Assembly: GCA_026224775.1 (NCBI GenBank)
Contig: JAMFRP010000026.1
Coordinates: 1-64,000, forward strand
Length of the DNA: 64,000 nucleotides
Direction: 5' to 3'
Source of the DNA: Bacteroidota bacterium
GTDB lineage: Bacteria; Bacteroidota; Bacteroidia; Sphingobacteriales; Sphingobacteriaceae
The notes beneath the pieces are model-generated. The model was given only the letters and a program-made list of their open reading frames with translations. It was not told where the DNA came from and made no database searches. How positions within the stretch are numbered: position 1 is the stretch's first letter; each line of letters opens with the position of its first letter. Shown here one piece after another: positions 26,352 through 35,967 of the stretch. The position numbers and the translations under genes are program-made.

Positions 26352-29300
26352 TTATTTTATTGTCTTCAGCATTTCATTAACAGCTGTCTGTAACTGTTCA
26401 TCTTTGCCATTGAGTATGGCGTTATATCCGTCCGATACTTGAATATCCGGGTAAACCTGGTGGTTTTCGGTTGGCTGTTCCTGGCCGTCACCATAGGTAG
26501 CACCGACCGCTATCTGAACGCTCAACTGATCATTGATCTGCGTTTCAAACCATGACGCTGTTCCGGTGCCGGGAACAGGCATGCCTATCAGTTTGCCGAT
26601 ACCCATCCGCTGGTAAGTATAGGGAGTTAAAAAAGCATCGGAGTAATTTCCTTCACTCATGATGATGCAGCTGGGTTTGTCCCACCTTGATAAAGGCTCG
26701 CCGCCATTGGTGATGCGCCCCTCGCGGCGTTCTGTCAGGTATATTTTGCCGCTCAAAAAATTGTCCAGTTGTTCATGTAAAGAACCGCCGCGGTTATAGC
26801 GGGTATCTAAAATTAAGGCGGCGGCATTTTTATATTTCCCCAAAGCTTTTTCATAAACCGGCCGGAAGCCTTCGTCATTCATCGTCCGCACATGAACATA
26901 TCCAATCCTGCCACCGGACAGGCTATCCGTTAAGTGTTCCATTTGTTTTATCCAGCGCTGATACAACAGGGTGTTTATTTCTGTTTCCGGTTTAATGGCC
27001 ATAACCTTTTCAGTAAATGAGGTGCCGCCGGTATGACTTTGAAAGCTGATGCTGACCAGTTTCCCTGCCTTATTATTTAGCAGGGCCGCCCAATCCATTT
27101 CTTTGGTTATAGGCGTACCATCAATCTGGGTGATGATCATATCCGGGCGCATTTTGGTATCCGCCAGGTCAAACGGGCCGCCGCTGATCACTTCTTTCAC
27201 CAGCAGGCCGGCATGGTTCCATGTTTCATCATAAAGGAGGCCCAAAGCAGCGGTCTGGTCTTTATGCTGATAAACAGGCGTGAACCGTGCCAGCGTATGT
27301 GAGTTATTCAATTCCCCCAGGAACTCATTCAGTAAGATCAGAAAATCATAATTATTATTGATATAAGGAACGAAAGCTTTATAGTCGTTATAATAACTGT
27401 CCCAGTCAACACCGTTATAACGGGGATCGGTGAAGCGTTTTTTAACCATTTGCCAGGTATGCCGTAATAAATATTCCCGTTCTGCCCCGGCATTATAATC
27501 CAACAGGGTATTTAATTTTACCGGTGACACATGACCGTCACCGGTATTTACTTTAATTATATTTCCCTTACTCAGCAGAAAGATAAACTTACCGTCACCG
27601 GTCATTTGGAGCTTAGCATCAGGTAAGTTCACCCTGGCCACCGGGACATTTTCATGGGTTCGTAATTTGATCTTCCACAGGTCGTAATTCTCTTCGTATT
27701 TAGCCAGGTAATAAAGTTCCTGCCCGTCCGGCGAGAGAACTGCCCCGGACAGATCTGCCGTAATAGTGGTTAAACGTTGCGATGGAAAATCACCCGCCTG
27801 TTTCATCAGGCCGTCAGGCAACTGATGATTTTGTTCCGCTTTTGCATGATAGGCTGTATCCTGCTGGCTTGATTGAAACTGATCCCAAGAAGCGTGATCA
27901 AAAAACATCCCGAAAACGTCGCGCTGAGGGCCATCTATCGTGAATGTATGCGGAGCCAGTTTATCGGACAGCCAGTACATCATTGTGCCGTTCATCCCCC
28001 ACATAGGCTTCTCATCAATAAAGCCGCTTTTCGTTAAATTGATTCGCTTTCCGCTTCCATCATCTTTAATCAGCACGACTTCATTTTCAAAGCCACCACC
28101 ACCCTCGGTAGACTGAGCCAGCAAATACCGGCTGTCCGGTGACCAGGTAAAGTACTGATCCCCGTCACCTGATGAATAATTTACCCCTTCCGGAATCAAC
28201 GTACGGGTAGTTTTGGTTTGCATGTCAAAACATTTCAGCACATCACGATTTTCAATATAAGCTATCTTTTGCCCGTCGGGAGAATAAACACCCTGAAACT
28301 CATCCTGGTCAGTGGCAATGATATTTTTTACCGAAATATCACCGGCAGCATAGAAAAATAAGTCATCGGGTTTATTCAAAGCAATCTGTACAATATCCCA
28401 GGAATTGTCATGCTCAACCGAACAGATTAATTTCCTGCCGTCCGGGCTAAAATTCACCATACGCTCCTGGTAAGGTGTATGTGTGATCTGTTTGGTAACA
28501 GTCCCGTCTGAAGAGGAAACAAAAATGTCCCCCCGGCAAACGTAGGCCACCTGCTTACCATCGTTGGAAACGGCCATTTCCGTAATGTTTCCCGCAACCG
28601 GCATATGACTTAAAGCGGGCGTAGCCGCAGGACCCGTTACTTTAACATCGATTTTTTGGGGTTTACCACCTTCGGCGAATGCGTACAGGTCACCGTTATA
28701 AGTGAATACAAAATGTCCGTTTTCTGCCCGTGACAGGTTACGTACCGGATTGTCTTTAAAGTCGGTTAACCGTTTAACATTTGAGGTATCATGCAAATCC
28801 CCTTTATATAAATTTAGTGTACCGCTGCGCTCACTCAGGTAATAAAAATCATTGCCCTTTCCCCACACCGGCTCCAGGTCCTCCCCTTTAAAGGAAGATA
28901 CCTGCTGGTACTTTTTTGTTTTCAGGTCATATATCCAAATATCGCGTGTAACGGATGAGGTATGGTGTTTGCGGTATACATTTTCCGAACCCTTTTTATC
29001 CTGAAAAATTAACCGGGTACCGTTTTCATTTAAATGCGCACAGTCCATACCGCCACTGTTGATCATGATGCTTTTACCACCCGATACCGGCGCCTGGTAC
29101 AACTTGTTAAACAGGTTATCATTAGGAAACCTAACTGAGGTATAAACATCATGGCGGTCAGTCCCGAAAATGACCTGCTGATCGTCGGTAGAAAAATCGT
29201 ACGGGATGTCCCTGCTGGAATTATAGGTTAACCGGCGTATATCGTTACCCATGTCGTTCATCAGGTAAACATCAAAGTTACCGTGTTCATCCGATGCGAA

Positions 29301-29561
29301 AGCGATCGATTTACTATTGTGGCTCCAGACAGGGTAACCACTATAGAAACTGCCTTTTGTTAACTGGACAGCTTTTCCGCCGGTGCCGGGTACTTTAAAT
29401 ACATTTCCCTGGTATTCAAAGGCTATCCACTTACCGTCCGGTGAAATTGCAGGTTGCTGCATCCATCTAACAGGTAAATCCTGTGCAACTGCAACACTGC
29501 GGGCAATAGTTAAAGCACATAAAAATATAGAACAGATCGACAACCTTGTTTTAAATGTCAT
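26352..29561 (-). CDS. tricorn-like S41 family peptidase with WD40-like PD40 repeats
   Basis: This 1069-aa exported protease has a signal peptide at residues 1-27 (core ICSIFLCALTIARSVAVA). PD40/WD40-like propeller repeats (AISPDGKWIAFEYQGNVF, WSHNSKSIAFASDEHGNFDVY and several more) run to about residue 680. A tricorn C1-like helical domain follows (YLLRHTWQMVKKRFTDPRYNG), then a PDZ near 780-850 (GGPFDLADTKMRPDMIITQIDG) and the S41 core with LDTRYNRGGSLHEQL. The nucleophile is Ser974 in GNYSDAF. It probably degrades oligopeptides in the periplasm. Length and order match Bacteroidota tricorn homologues. It is a single gene, convergent with the beta-helix gene. Confidence 0.94.
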   Translation of the reverse strand: MTFKTRLSICSIFLCALTIARSVAVAQDLPVRWMQQPAISPDGKWIAFEYQGNVFKVPGTGGKAVQLTKGSFYSGYPVWSHNSKSIAFASDEHGNFDVYLMNDMGNDIRRLTYNSSRDIPYDFSTDDQQVIFGTDRHDVYTSVRFPNDNLFNKLYQAPVSGGKSIMINSGGMDCAHLNENGTRLIFQDKKGSENVYRKHHTSSVTRDIWIYDLKTKKYQQVSSFKGEDLEPVWGKGNDFYYLSERSGTLNLYKGDLHDTSNVKRLTDFKDNPVRNLSRAENGHFVFTYNGDLYAFAEGGKPQKIDVKVTGPAATPALSHMPVAGNITEMAVSNDGKQVAYVCRGDIFVSSSDGTVTKQITHTPYQERMVNFSPDGRKLICSVEHDNSWDIVQIALNKPDDLFFYAAGDISVKNIIATDQDEFQGVYSPDGQKIAYIENRDVLKCFDMQTKTTRTLIPEGVNYSSGDGDQYFTWSPDSRYLLAQSTEGGGGFENEVVLIKDDGSGKRINLTKSGFIDEKPMWGMNGTMMYWLSDKLAPHTFTIDGPQRDVFGMFFDHASWDQFQSSQQDTAYHAKAEQNHQLPDGLMKQAGDFPSQRLTTITADLSGAVLSPDGQELYYLAKYEENYDLWKIKLRTHENVPVARVNLPDAKLQMTGDGKFIFLLSKGNIIKVNTGDGHVSPVKLNTLLDYNAGAEREYLLRHTWQMVKKRFTDPRYNGVDWDSYYNDYKAFVPYINNNYDFLILLNEFLGELNNSHTLARFTPVYQHKDQTAALGLLYDETWNHAGLLVKEVISGGPFDLADTKMRPDMIITQIDGTPITKEMDWAALLNNKAGKLVSISFQSHTGGTSFTEKVMAIKPETEINTLLYQRWIKQMEHLTDSLSGGRIGYVHVRTMNDEGFRPVYEKALGKYKNAAALILDTRYNRGGSLHEQLDNFLSGKIYLTERREGRITNGGEPLSRWDKPSCIIMSEGNYSDAFLTPYTYQRMGIGKLIGMPVPGTGTASWFETQINDQLSVQIAVGATYGDGQEQPTENHQVYPDIQVSDGYNAILNGKDEQLQTAVNEMLKTIK

Positions 29562-29863
29562 TAATGATTATATTAAAAATAAGAGACAAAATTTAACCCT
29601 AATTGTTGCCTGGCTATGCAGAATTTTCTATATGATTTTTTTGATGAGATAGTGGGCGTAAAGGCACAATCCGTTTTGATGCCGCCAGTAAAGTGCTTTC
29701 CATATGACCAATACAACCTCAATTCCCGAAGTTAATGAAGTTTTACTACGGAGTTCGAATCCAAGTACGGCTACCGTTGTATCAGTGACAAAATCAAAAA
29801 AGTCCATTATTTTTCTATCGGCATTATAATTAAGAGAAATAACAACTTTAGTGTAATTGACAC
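29562..29863. other. 302-nt intergenic region at possible island border
   Basis: No gene, tRNA fragment or strong repeat was seen. I looked here for a copy of the tRNA-Met 3' end (GCGCCCACCTGGG...) that would mark the left island end and did not find one. Confidence 0.4.
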
Positions 29864-30631
29864 TTATGGGGCATCAACAATATTTACATCAATAAAATTT
29901 AATTTGAAGTCAGTCGGATGTAGTTCGGCCTGCACGTAATTTACATTTTTATAACCAAGCCTAACCATCAAGCGGCAAATAGCCGTTATCTGATCTTCCG
30001 TCATTTTTAGTCCAAAGACGATACCAGTTATTGCTTCCATCGGAAAAGGGATTAACCCATGATTTTTTATCCATATTCTAATTTCCTTTTCGTAATTCCA
30101 ATGACTCGATTTATAAAACGGTAGGGAGGACAGAATTTCCTCTTTGTAAACTTCTAATATATTGATATCTGGCATCACATCCTGATAGTTCACCCGTTTA
30201 ATATCCTTGTACCACCCTTGCATAACAGCTACGTCGAATTCTATACAAACACCCCGGTGACAATTCGAATAATGCGCCCACAGCAATAAATTATCATAAC
30301 TTTCAGAAAAGCAACAAATACCCACATTACTGATCAGTTCTTTTAGTGGCTTATATATATCATTTAATTTCTCCGGGTTCTTTTTAAAATAGGTCACGAT
30401 AGTTTCTTCATCGAATTTACTTTTCTCAATAAAGTCCCTGCCCTGAGCCAATAATCGCAGCTCTGTTTCATTCAGATCTTCTTTAAAACGAATATTATTA
30501 TCAAACGGATCATTAAAGTCTTTTGGGTTTGAAAACCACAATTTCGCGTTGATTAAAAGGTCATAGAAGTTTTGATCAACCTTGGTGTATTTGTATAATT
30601 TTTCAGGGAGGGGGCTCGGTTCCATCATCAT
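29864..30631 (-). CDS. DUF2971 family protein
   Basis: This 255-aa soluble protein has the two DUF2971 hallmarks: an N-terminal KLYKYTKVDQNFYDLLINAKLWFSNPKDFNDPFD, and the central CCFSESYDNLLLWAHYSNCHRGVCIEFD. The conserved W-x-Y-E-K-E-I-R stretch (HWNYEKEIRIW) comes later. The biochemical role of DUF2971 is unknown; it is often carried in variable defence or prophage regions. It is the last gene of the minus-strand operon with the FRG and NTPase proteins, 48 nt after the FRG stop. A decayed second copy lies at 44967-45505. Confidence 0.88.
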   Translation of the reverse strand: MMMEPSPLPEKLYKYTKVDQNFYDLLINAKLWFSNPKDFNDPFDNNIRFKEDLNETELRLLAQGRDFIEKSKFDEETIVTYFKKNPEKLNDIYKPLKELISNVGICCFSESYDNLLLWAHYSNCHRGVCIEFDVAVMQGWYKDIKRVNYQDVMPDINILEVYKEEILSSLPFYKSSHWNYEKEIRIWIKNHGLIPFPMEAITGIVFGLKMTEDQITAICRLMVRLGYKNVNYVQAELHPTDFKLNFIDVNIVDAP

Positions 30632-30679
30632 GCTCAGGTAATTATTGGGTTGATTCCAATGGTCATTTATAAATGCTGT

Positions 30680-31588
30680 TTAAAGCTTAAAGGGGTTTCC
30701 CATACCTTCGCGCCGCAAATAGGATAATGACCGGCACAGTCCATCAAGGCCAGGGAATAATATTTCCGAAGTTATATTCATCGCTCTTAAATATTTCACG
30801 ATCTCCAGATTCAGTTCACGTGGAATATTAATCTTTAGTATGGTGATATCGGTCTGTTTGTATTTTGCCGCATGGGAATATTGGATCAAGTTATTAAAAG
30901 AAACCGTTTGCGGTTCTCCTGTATAATAACTTTTGAGATGCTCATTAAAAGGTTTTCTAATATCAGCAGGCATTAGAAATGCACCTTGCTGCCTCGATAG
31001 CCTTTCATTGGCCAAACGGGGATCAATATAATATATAAGAGGCGCCAAAGTCTCTAAACTGGTTTTCCCGGTAAGGATCTCGTTTGCTTGTTTCAAAAGC
31101 TCTTTTTCCAATATATCGTGACTTATACCATTGATTTGATGCTTTGTAAAATAAGCGTTGGTAATGGGTCTGCTGAGCACAAATTTGTTAATCGCCCAAA
31201 CAGATGAATTTTCGAATACAGTTTCCGCTAAAGCAAAATAAACGGCTACAAAGATTGACCTGGTGATATCGATCAACCGCGTCGGTGCACCGTAGTGCTG
31301 CATAATAGTTAACCATTCCACGATGTCGTCTGCATCTGGCTGGCTAGTAGAATATAATGGATATTTCCAGATAAACTCTTTTAAGAGTTGCTTTTCTTCT
31401 CCATAGATCAACATGTTATCAATGTTCTGGGGATAAAATTTATTTATTGACCGTTCTAATGAGCTGATCAATCCCCAACTACTGTCACCCTGCCCGCGAA
31501 AGACAAATTTATCCATAAACCGTGGCGGCAGTTTGAAGATGTCCTCCCAGGTGTTAAGGGTTGTTTCCAAATAAATTTGCTCTTCCAT
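30680..31588 (-). CDS. FRG-domain protein
   Basis: This 302-aa soluble protein carries the FRG domain, named after the motif seen here as FVFRGQGDSSWGLISSLERS (residues about 28-47), with the second conserved block MQHYGAPTRLIDITRSIFVAVYFAL near 105-130. FRG domains are common in phage-related and defence settings; their activity is not established to my knowledge. It follows the NTPase by a 63-nt gap in one operon. It is a good candidate effector or sensor partner of the NTPase (inference). Confidence 0.88.
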   Translation of the reverse strand: MEEQIYLETTLNTWEDIFKLPPRFMDKFVFRGQGDSSWGLISSLERSINKFYPQNIDNMLIYGEEKQLLKEFIWKYPLYSTSQPDADDIVEWLTIMQHYGAPTRLIDITRSIFVAVYFALAETVFENSSVWAINKFVLSRPITNAYFTKHQINGISHDILEKELLKQANEILTGKTSLETLAPLIYYIDPRLANERLSRQQGAFLMPADIRKPFNEHLKSYYTGEPQTVSFNNLIQYSHAAKYKQTDITILKINIPRELNLEIVKYLRAMNITSEILFPGLDGLCRSLSYLRREGMGNPFKL

Positions 31589-31651
31589 TATTCTTAAAAT
31601 TTGACCTTAAAGTCCCATGTCAATTGGCCTCTGATATTCTGATCGCGCGTA

Positions 31652-34600
31652 TTAGGTAATTATTTCTTCGGCATTTAAGAGGTAAAATTGCATTGCACGA
31701 TTATGATTCATTTCTTCTGTGTATGAGTGCTGTTTAACCTGGAAAACTAAAGTAAGTTTATTGCTCTCCATGTACTTCTTTAGTAAATCACTCCGCATAT
31801 AATTGAAATCGTTACTAAAATAGTCCGGGCCGGAATACTTGATGACTTCAAAACAGGCATGAAGGTTACTGTCAAGAATTCGGCCTTGAGCCGGGTCTGC
31901 TCTAAGATCAAGTTCTCTGCCCATCCTTACTGCCGGAAAATACTCGGAGAATGCCGGAAACACGTCGCTTTCAGTTTCCCAGATATACTCGCATAAAGAA
32001 GGTTGCACCTCAACGTTCAACGTCTTTTCGTATTCCACTTCGATCTCGGTATTTATTTTTTCAGCGGGGATCTCCCGAGAAAACAGGTCAGCAGGGCCGA
32101 CCCGTTTTTTCCGTTTCCCAGTTTCACCAGTTGGCAAATGCGCTAACTCCTGCTTCTCATCGTCGCTTATTTCAAGCCAATATAACTCACCGAAATAGAG
32201 GTGTCTTAGATCATCTTTAAAGAAGCTCACATCTTTTTTCCAATCATGTAGCTTGTTAAGCGAAAGTTCTTTATAGGCGTCTGTCTGTGCATTCCTGGAA
32301 ATAAAAAATGATTCCGCCAGCAGGAAAGACCTCGTTTTGTATTCTTCATTTAACCGCTGGTCTATCTTGCCATAAAGCATGGTATAATAAGCTTCGTCTA
32401 TCTTATGTTGAACTAATGGGTATATCGAGTCTATTTTTATTGATTGATGCCAATTTAAATCGTCCCCGGCATTTTCCATGAGGTTTGCAGCGTATAACCG
32501 TACCGCTCTCTGGTTATGCGTGTTCGGCTTGGAAATATCGATATCTACGTCAGTCAGCCGGTTATAACGATAGGTTTTTATGTCCCCAGGGGCATAACCG
32601 GCTAACTGCTTGTTAAGTAGTAAATATCCTGCGTAATCAAAAAAGGCAAGCCATGAATATTTTTTCCCAAGGCGATCTGCCTTATCCCTTCTACGGGCTA
32701 ATTTCTCTCCATTATAAAAATTACGGAAGGCTTTATCATCGAATTTATCATAGTCGATATTCTGATACCCAAGTTCATAAATTCTTTTGTAAACGTTGGC
32801 AATTGCCGTTCTTTGAGATATATCTTCCCGGTCAACTAAGCGAGGTATCGTATAGATCCCGAAATCCATGCCAATCGGCTTAGGCCAGGAGTGTTCGGAG
32901 CTTTGATTAACAAGCTGCTGTTGTTCTTCAGTAGGTGGTCTCCAAATATCCGGCGTTTGAAACTGAAAATTAATGATTTGCTCTCTATTATCAAAATCAA
33001 ATATTGTCCCATTTTTGAAAAATTCCAGTTCAAGTAAATGTTTGATAGAATCGATGACAATGTAATTGTAAACCGGATGGGTTGCCTCGGCAGCGAACTG
33101 TAATTCATAAAACGCTTTTGCAAACCTGGGAAGCATTTTCGTTATGAACGCCTGATCATTTTGTAGATTGAGCGCTACGCCGTAACAGCTGCTGACCAGG
33201 CGTTCATAAATATAACCATCGGCAATTCCTGCATTTTCTATGGAGAGTTCCAATAAATGCCCGGGATGTCTTTGCCCAAATTCAATCAAAAATGCCGTGC
33301 TCAAATCGCGCAGGTTGCGAAGTGTTGTCGCGCCAGTATAAGCACAAAAGACAGCTGCGAGTTTTAATTGAACAATGCTCCCCCTTTGCTCTAACAGCAT
33401 TTTGGTATAACGCTCAATGGCATGTTGAAAAAAAGTCGAGTTTTGATAAATATAAGCAGTCCAGTCTTTATCGATATCCCATTGTGATTGCCGAAGAATC
33501 AGCTTTGATACGAAATGAAAATTATGATTGCTTTGGGAAGAAAGCCATGTATTTCTGCTGATCCTCAATAATTCCCTTATTTCAATCTGGCTATTTTTCT
33601 GCAGCAGATCGGCTGTTAGATTTTTGTTCAAACTCTCAGAACCACCATTGAACACATACCACCACGCAACATTGTTCGCGTCCGGGGTGTCTAAAAATTG
33701 GATTATGCCCGGATTTAAAGCAATTAAAAATTTTATAATGTCTAAACGAAGCTGGTGATATTTTGATTCATCGGTACCGACTATACATTCCCGAAAAAAA
33801 TTAGTGTCAATTAAGTCCGTTATATCTGGATATAAGTCAAGGAGTCGCCTGGCTAACAAATATCCACCAACTTCCTGCTGTGTATGTTTAATAAATTCCT
33901 GATCGCTGCCTGAAGCATCCTTTATAAAGATAAGATAACCTTCTAATACTGCCCTGGCAATTGACAAATCCTGCGTAATGCTATCGTCAGCATCAAAAGC
34001 GTCATTGAATTCATCCAAATCTAAAATCGCCTGATTATTTACACAAAATTTGTCTGAACTGGAATCAAATCCCGCCTTAATTAGCGTAGTTTTTTGCAGG
34101 CCGACTTTATCTTTTACCTCAACCACCAGCTTTTGGATGTAATTTCTAAATACGTCAACATAAGTTTGCACTCCAAGCCGTATTGATACTTCCTGCTGCC
34201 TCGTTGGATTTGTCATTTTGCAGAAAAGATCCAGCAATAGCGGAACTTTAAAATGTGTCAGGTCAGCCTTACCAAGATTTGTCGCCTTAATATTATAATA
34301 TTTAAAATATTTGCGGCACGCATTCAATACATCTTCATTTTCGCTAAACCCGTCGATTTCGTATAAGTAAACCGGACGCGTACTCCAGATATGTTCGATA
34401 TAAGATGTACGCAATGTGCATACCAACATCAGATTAGGAAACAGCCTGATGGTATTTATAAAAGACTGCAGATCGTTCTTCCAGATATTACTAAAGCCAA
34501 TACCGGCTTTCGTTGTTTCATTGAGTGCATCGATGATAATGACACAACGCCTGTTTTTTTCTTTGACGAAATTGTTAATGGCTGTTAAAACCTCCGTCAA

Positions 34601-35479
34601 AATATAGCCAGCCGGGACATTCAACCGCTGAAGCAACCGTTCTTCAAAGTTTACATTATCGCCGTTGAATAGTGTGGGTTTCAAAAACATCACAAATTCA
34701 TTGTTTGCCTTTAGTGTCCGGATGAGATGCGCGCAAAGGTGTGTTTTCCCTGTTCCGGCATTGCCCGAAATGATATAATTGTTCTCTTGTTCAAGAGCAT
34801 TTTCTACCATTCTTTTTATTCCGGATAACAATTGATATACCTGATCATGATCTTTTGTTAAGTAACGTGTTATGTATGGATCTTCCGGTATCTCATCAAA
34901 TAAAAGGGATAGATTGATCTCGGCGGACAGAATCGCAGAATAGCCGTAATCAAGTATATTTAACGTTTTAAATTTTTGGAATAAGCCAAAATTTTTAGTT
35001 GCTAAAATCTGTTGAAGTGCCGTTAGCGATTCTTTGATTAAAGGAATTCGGGTGTCAAGTAGTTCAACCTTCACAAGAAAGGTTTTTGAAGGGTCGAAAC
35101 TTGATTTTCCTTCTGCCCGCAATATCTGATAAAAATCATCACGGCTTCGTTCATATCGCTGGATATAATCAAAACAGCTATTAATTTCGCCATTGAAATT
35201 CAGCAGAAAACTATCGTAACGAAGTAATTCGGTTAATCTGTATTTATTTTCATCAACCTCCTGGTGCAGTTCCGGGATGTACTTACTCTTGATTTCATCG
35301 TCATAGTAAAGATCACACAAAGTATTTAACCAATCCTCCTCGCATTTAAAATCAGGACGATTAATTAAAGTTGGATTTTTGTATATTTTACTAAATATAG
35401 TAGAATGCGAGATATTGCTAAATACTGTTTTTGTGCCAAATGAGAATTCAGCCAGAAATCTTTTCAGTCGCTTTAACAC
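31652..35479 (-). CDS. large STAND-type P-loop NTPase, candidate defence sensor
   Basis: In this 1275-aa protein the first 215 residues are helical and unassigned. The NTPase region has Walker A GNAGTGKTHLC (Lys near residue 245), Walker B CVIIIDALNE (near 310-320, the DALNE variant seen in NACHT/Avs-like STAND proteins) and a sensor-like LVCTLRTSY. The remaining 750 residues are mainly helical, in keeping with a repeat-type recognition arm, ending in a more mixed domain (FQVKQHSYTEEM). It starts with GTG at 35479, overlapping the stop of the small membrane protein by one base, so the two are translationally coupled. STAND proteins detect phage components and switch on an effector; which phage or effector is unknown. 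Confidence 0.85.
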   Translation of the reverse strand: MLKRLKRFLAEFSFGTKTVFSNISHSTIFSKIYKNPTLINRPDFKCEEDWLNTLCDLYYDDEIKSKYIPELHQEVDENKYRLTELLRYDSFLLNFNGEINSCFDYIQRYERSRDDFYQILRAEGKSSFDPSKTFLVKVELLDTRIPLIKESLTALQQILATKNFGLFQKFKTLNILDYGYSAILSAEINLSLLFDEIPEDPYITRYLTKDHDQVYQLLSGIKRMVENALEQENNYIISGNAGTGKTHLCAHLIRTLKANNEFVMFLKPTLFNGDNVNFEERLLQRLNVPAGYILTEVLTAINNFVKEKNRRCVIIIDALNETTKAGIGFSNIWKNDLQSFINTIRLFPNLMLVCTLRTSYIEHIWSTRPVYLYEIDGFSENEDVLNACRKYFKYYNIKATNLGKADLTHFKVPLLLDLFCKMTNPTRQQEVSIRLGVQTYVDVFRNYIQKLVVEVKDKVGLQKTTLIKAGFDSSSDKFCVNNQAILDLDEFNDAFDADDSITQDLSIARAVLEGYLIFIKDASGSDQEFIKHTQQEVGGYLLARRLLDLYPDITDLIDTNFFRECIVGTDESKYHQLRLDIIKFLIALNPGIIQFLDTPDANNVAWWYVFNGGSESLNKNLTADLLQKNSQIEIRELLRISRNTWLSSQSNHNFHFVSKLILRQSQWDIDKDWTAYIYQNSTFFQHAIERYTKMLLEQRGSIVQLKLAAVFCAYTGATTLRNLRDLSTAFLIEFGQRHPGHLLELSIENAGIADGYIYERLVSSCYGVALNLQNDQAFITKMLPRFAKAFYELQFAAEATHPVYNYIVIDSIKHLLELEFFKNGTIFDFDNREQIINFQFQTPDIWRPPTEEQQQLVNQSSEHSWPKPIGMDFGIYTIPRLVDREDISQRTAIANVYKRIYELGYQNIDYDKFDDKAFRNFYNGEKLARRRDKADRLGKKYSWLAFFDYAGYLLLNKQLAGYAPGDIKTYRYNRLTDVDIDISKPNTHNQRAVRLYAANLMENAGDDLNWHQSIKIDSIYPLVQHKIDEAYYTMLYGKIDQRLNEEYKTRSFLLAESFFISRNAQTDAYKELSLNKLHDWKKDVSFFKDDLRHLYFGELYWLEISDDEKQELAHLPTGETGKRKKRVGPADLFSREIPAEKINTEIEVEYEKTLNVEVQPSLCEYIWETESDVFPAFSEYFPAVRMGRELDLRADPAQGRILDSNLHACFEVIKYSGPDYFSNDFNYMRSDLLKKYMESNKLTLVFQVKQHSYTEEMNHNRAMQFYLLNAEEIIT

Positions 35480-35748
35480 TATTTTTTATTATCAATATCT
35501 ATATATGAATCGGAAACGTTTTTATTTTTCATATTTCCCTCACCTTTCATAAACACCGTTGTGCCTTTTACGTCCTCATTTGACATCTTGGTAGTTATTT
35601 CACCGGATGCTAAAGTTATTAAAGCGATAAATTGTCCGATTATTACGATCACTGGTTCATATGTTTTATCATTAGCGTACCAGTAAATCGCCAATGATAG
35701 CATCAGGAGGTTAAGTACATAGAGTAAGATTTTACGAAATTTGTTCAT
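35479..35748 (-). CDS. small two-TM protein coupled to the STAND NTPase
   Basis: This 89-aa protein has TM1 at residues about 7-25 (ILLYVLNLLMLSLAIYWYA) and TM2 near 32-48 (VIVIIGQFIALITLASG). A polar tail follows with short Asn/Gly/Lys repeats (VFMKGEGNMKNKNVSDSYIDID) that could stack as beta rungs. It is the first gene of the defence-like operon. TAAATTTA (35753-35760) lies 4 nt before its ATG, so the transcript may be leaderless. A membrane effector that leaks ions when the NTPase is activated is a reasonable hypothesis; a membrane anchor for the NTPase is the alternative. Confidence 0.75.
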   Translation of the reverse strand: MNKFRKILLYVLNLLMLSLAIYWYANDKTYEPVIVIIGQFIALITLASGEITTKMSNEDVKGTTVFMKGEGNMKNKNVSDSYIDIDNKK

Positions 35749-35752
35749 GATA

Positions 35753-35760
35753 TAAATTTA
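35753..35760 (-). promoter_or_regulatory. TAnnTTTA element of the defence-like operon
   Basis: TAAATTTA, one base from the TAnnTTTG consensus, lies 4 nt upstream of ATG 35748. The spacing equals that at the barrel gene (17884/17896). Confidence 0.45.
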
Positions 35761-35846
35761 GGGTTGAGTATGTAAATATAGATATTCCCCAATCATATAA
35801 CGACATCGATCTACCCAATTATGACTTATTGTTAAATTAATAAAAC

Positions 35847-35949
35847 CGCCCCGTGCTTTTGCACCAATATTCAAATCAGTTGGCAAAACACGGGGCGTTC
35901 TTCGGGGCCGGCTATGCCGGCCCGCCGGGCGATTTTGAAAATCACCCCG
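35847..35949. other. triple-hairpin structured noncoding region
   Basis: Three inverted repeats follow one another. CGCCCCGTGCTTTTG (35847-35861) pairs with CAAAACACGGGGCG (35884-35897) with one bulged base. GGGCCGGC (35905-35912) pairs with GCCGGCCC (35916-35923). CGGGCGATTTT (35926-35936) pairs imperfectly with AAAATCACCCCG (35938-35949). Read on the minus strand the outer hairpin is followed by a short T-rich stretch, so it can terminate the PRTRC operon ending at 35968. The G+C content is strikingly higher than in the flanks. A structured RNA or transfer-related site is an alternative. Confidence 0.6.
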
Positions 35950-35967
35950 GAGCCAGTTTAAGTACAT

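Noticed and set aside
29562..29863. Left attachment site of the island
   Set aside because: Searched for a copy of the tRNA-Met 3' end and for the TGGTCGCCGGAT repeat; none seen.
35758..35967. 69-codon minus-strand frame
   Set aside because: It runs through the triple-hairpin region; Arg/Pro-rich composition with no family resemblance. Noncoding structure explains it better.
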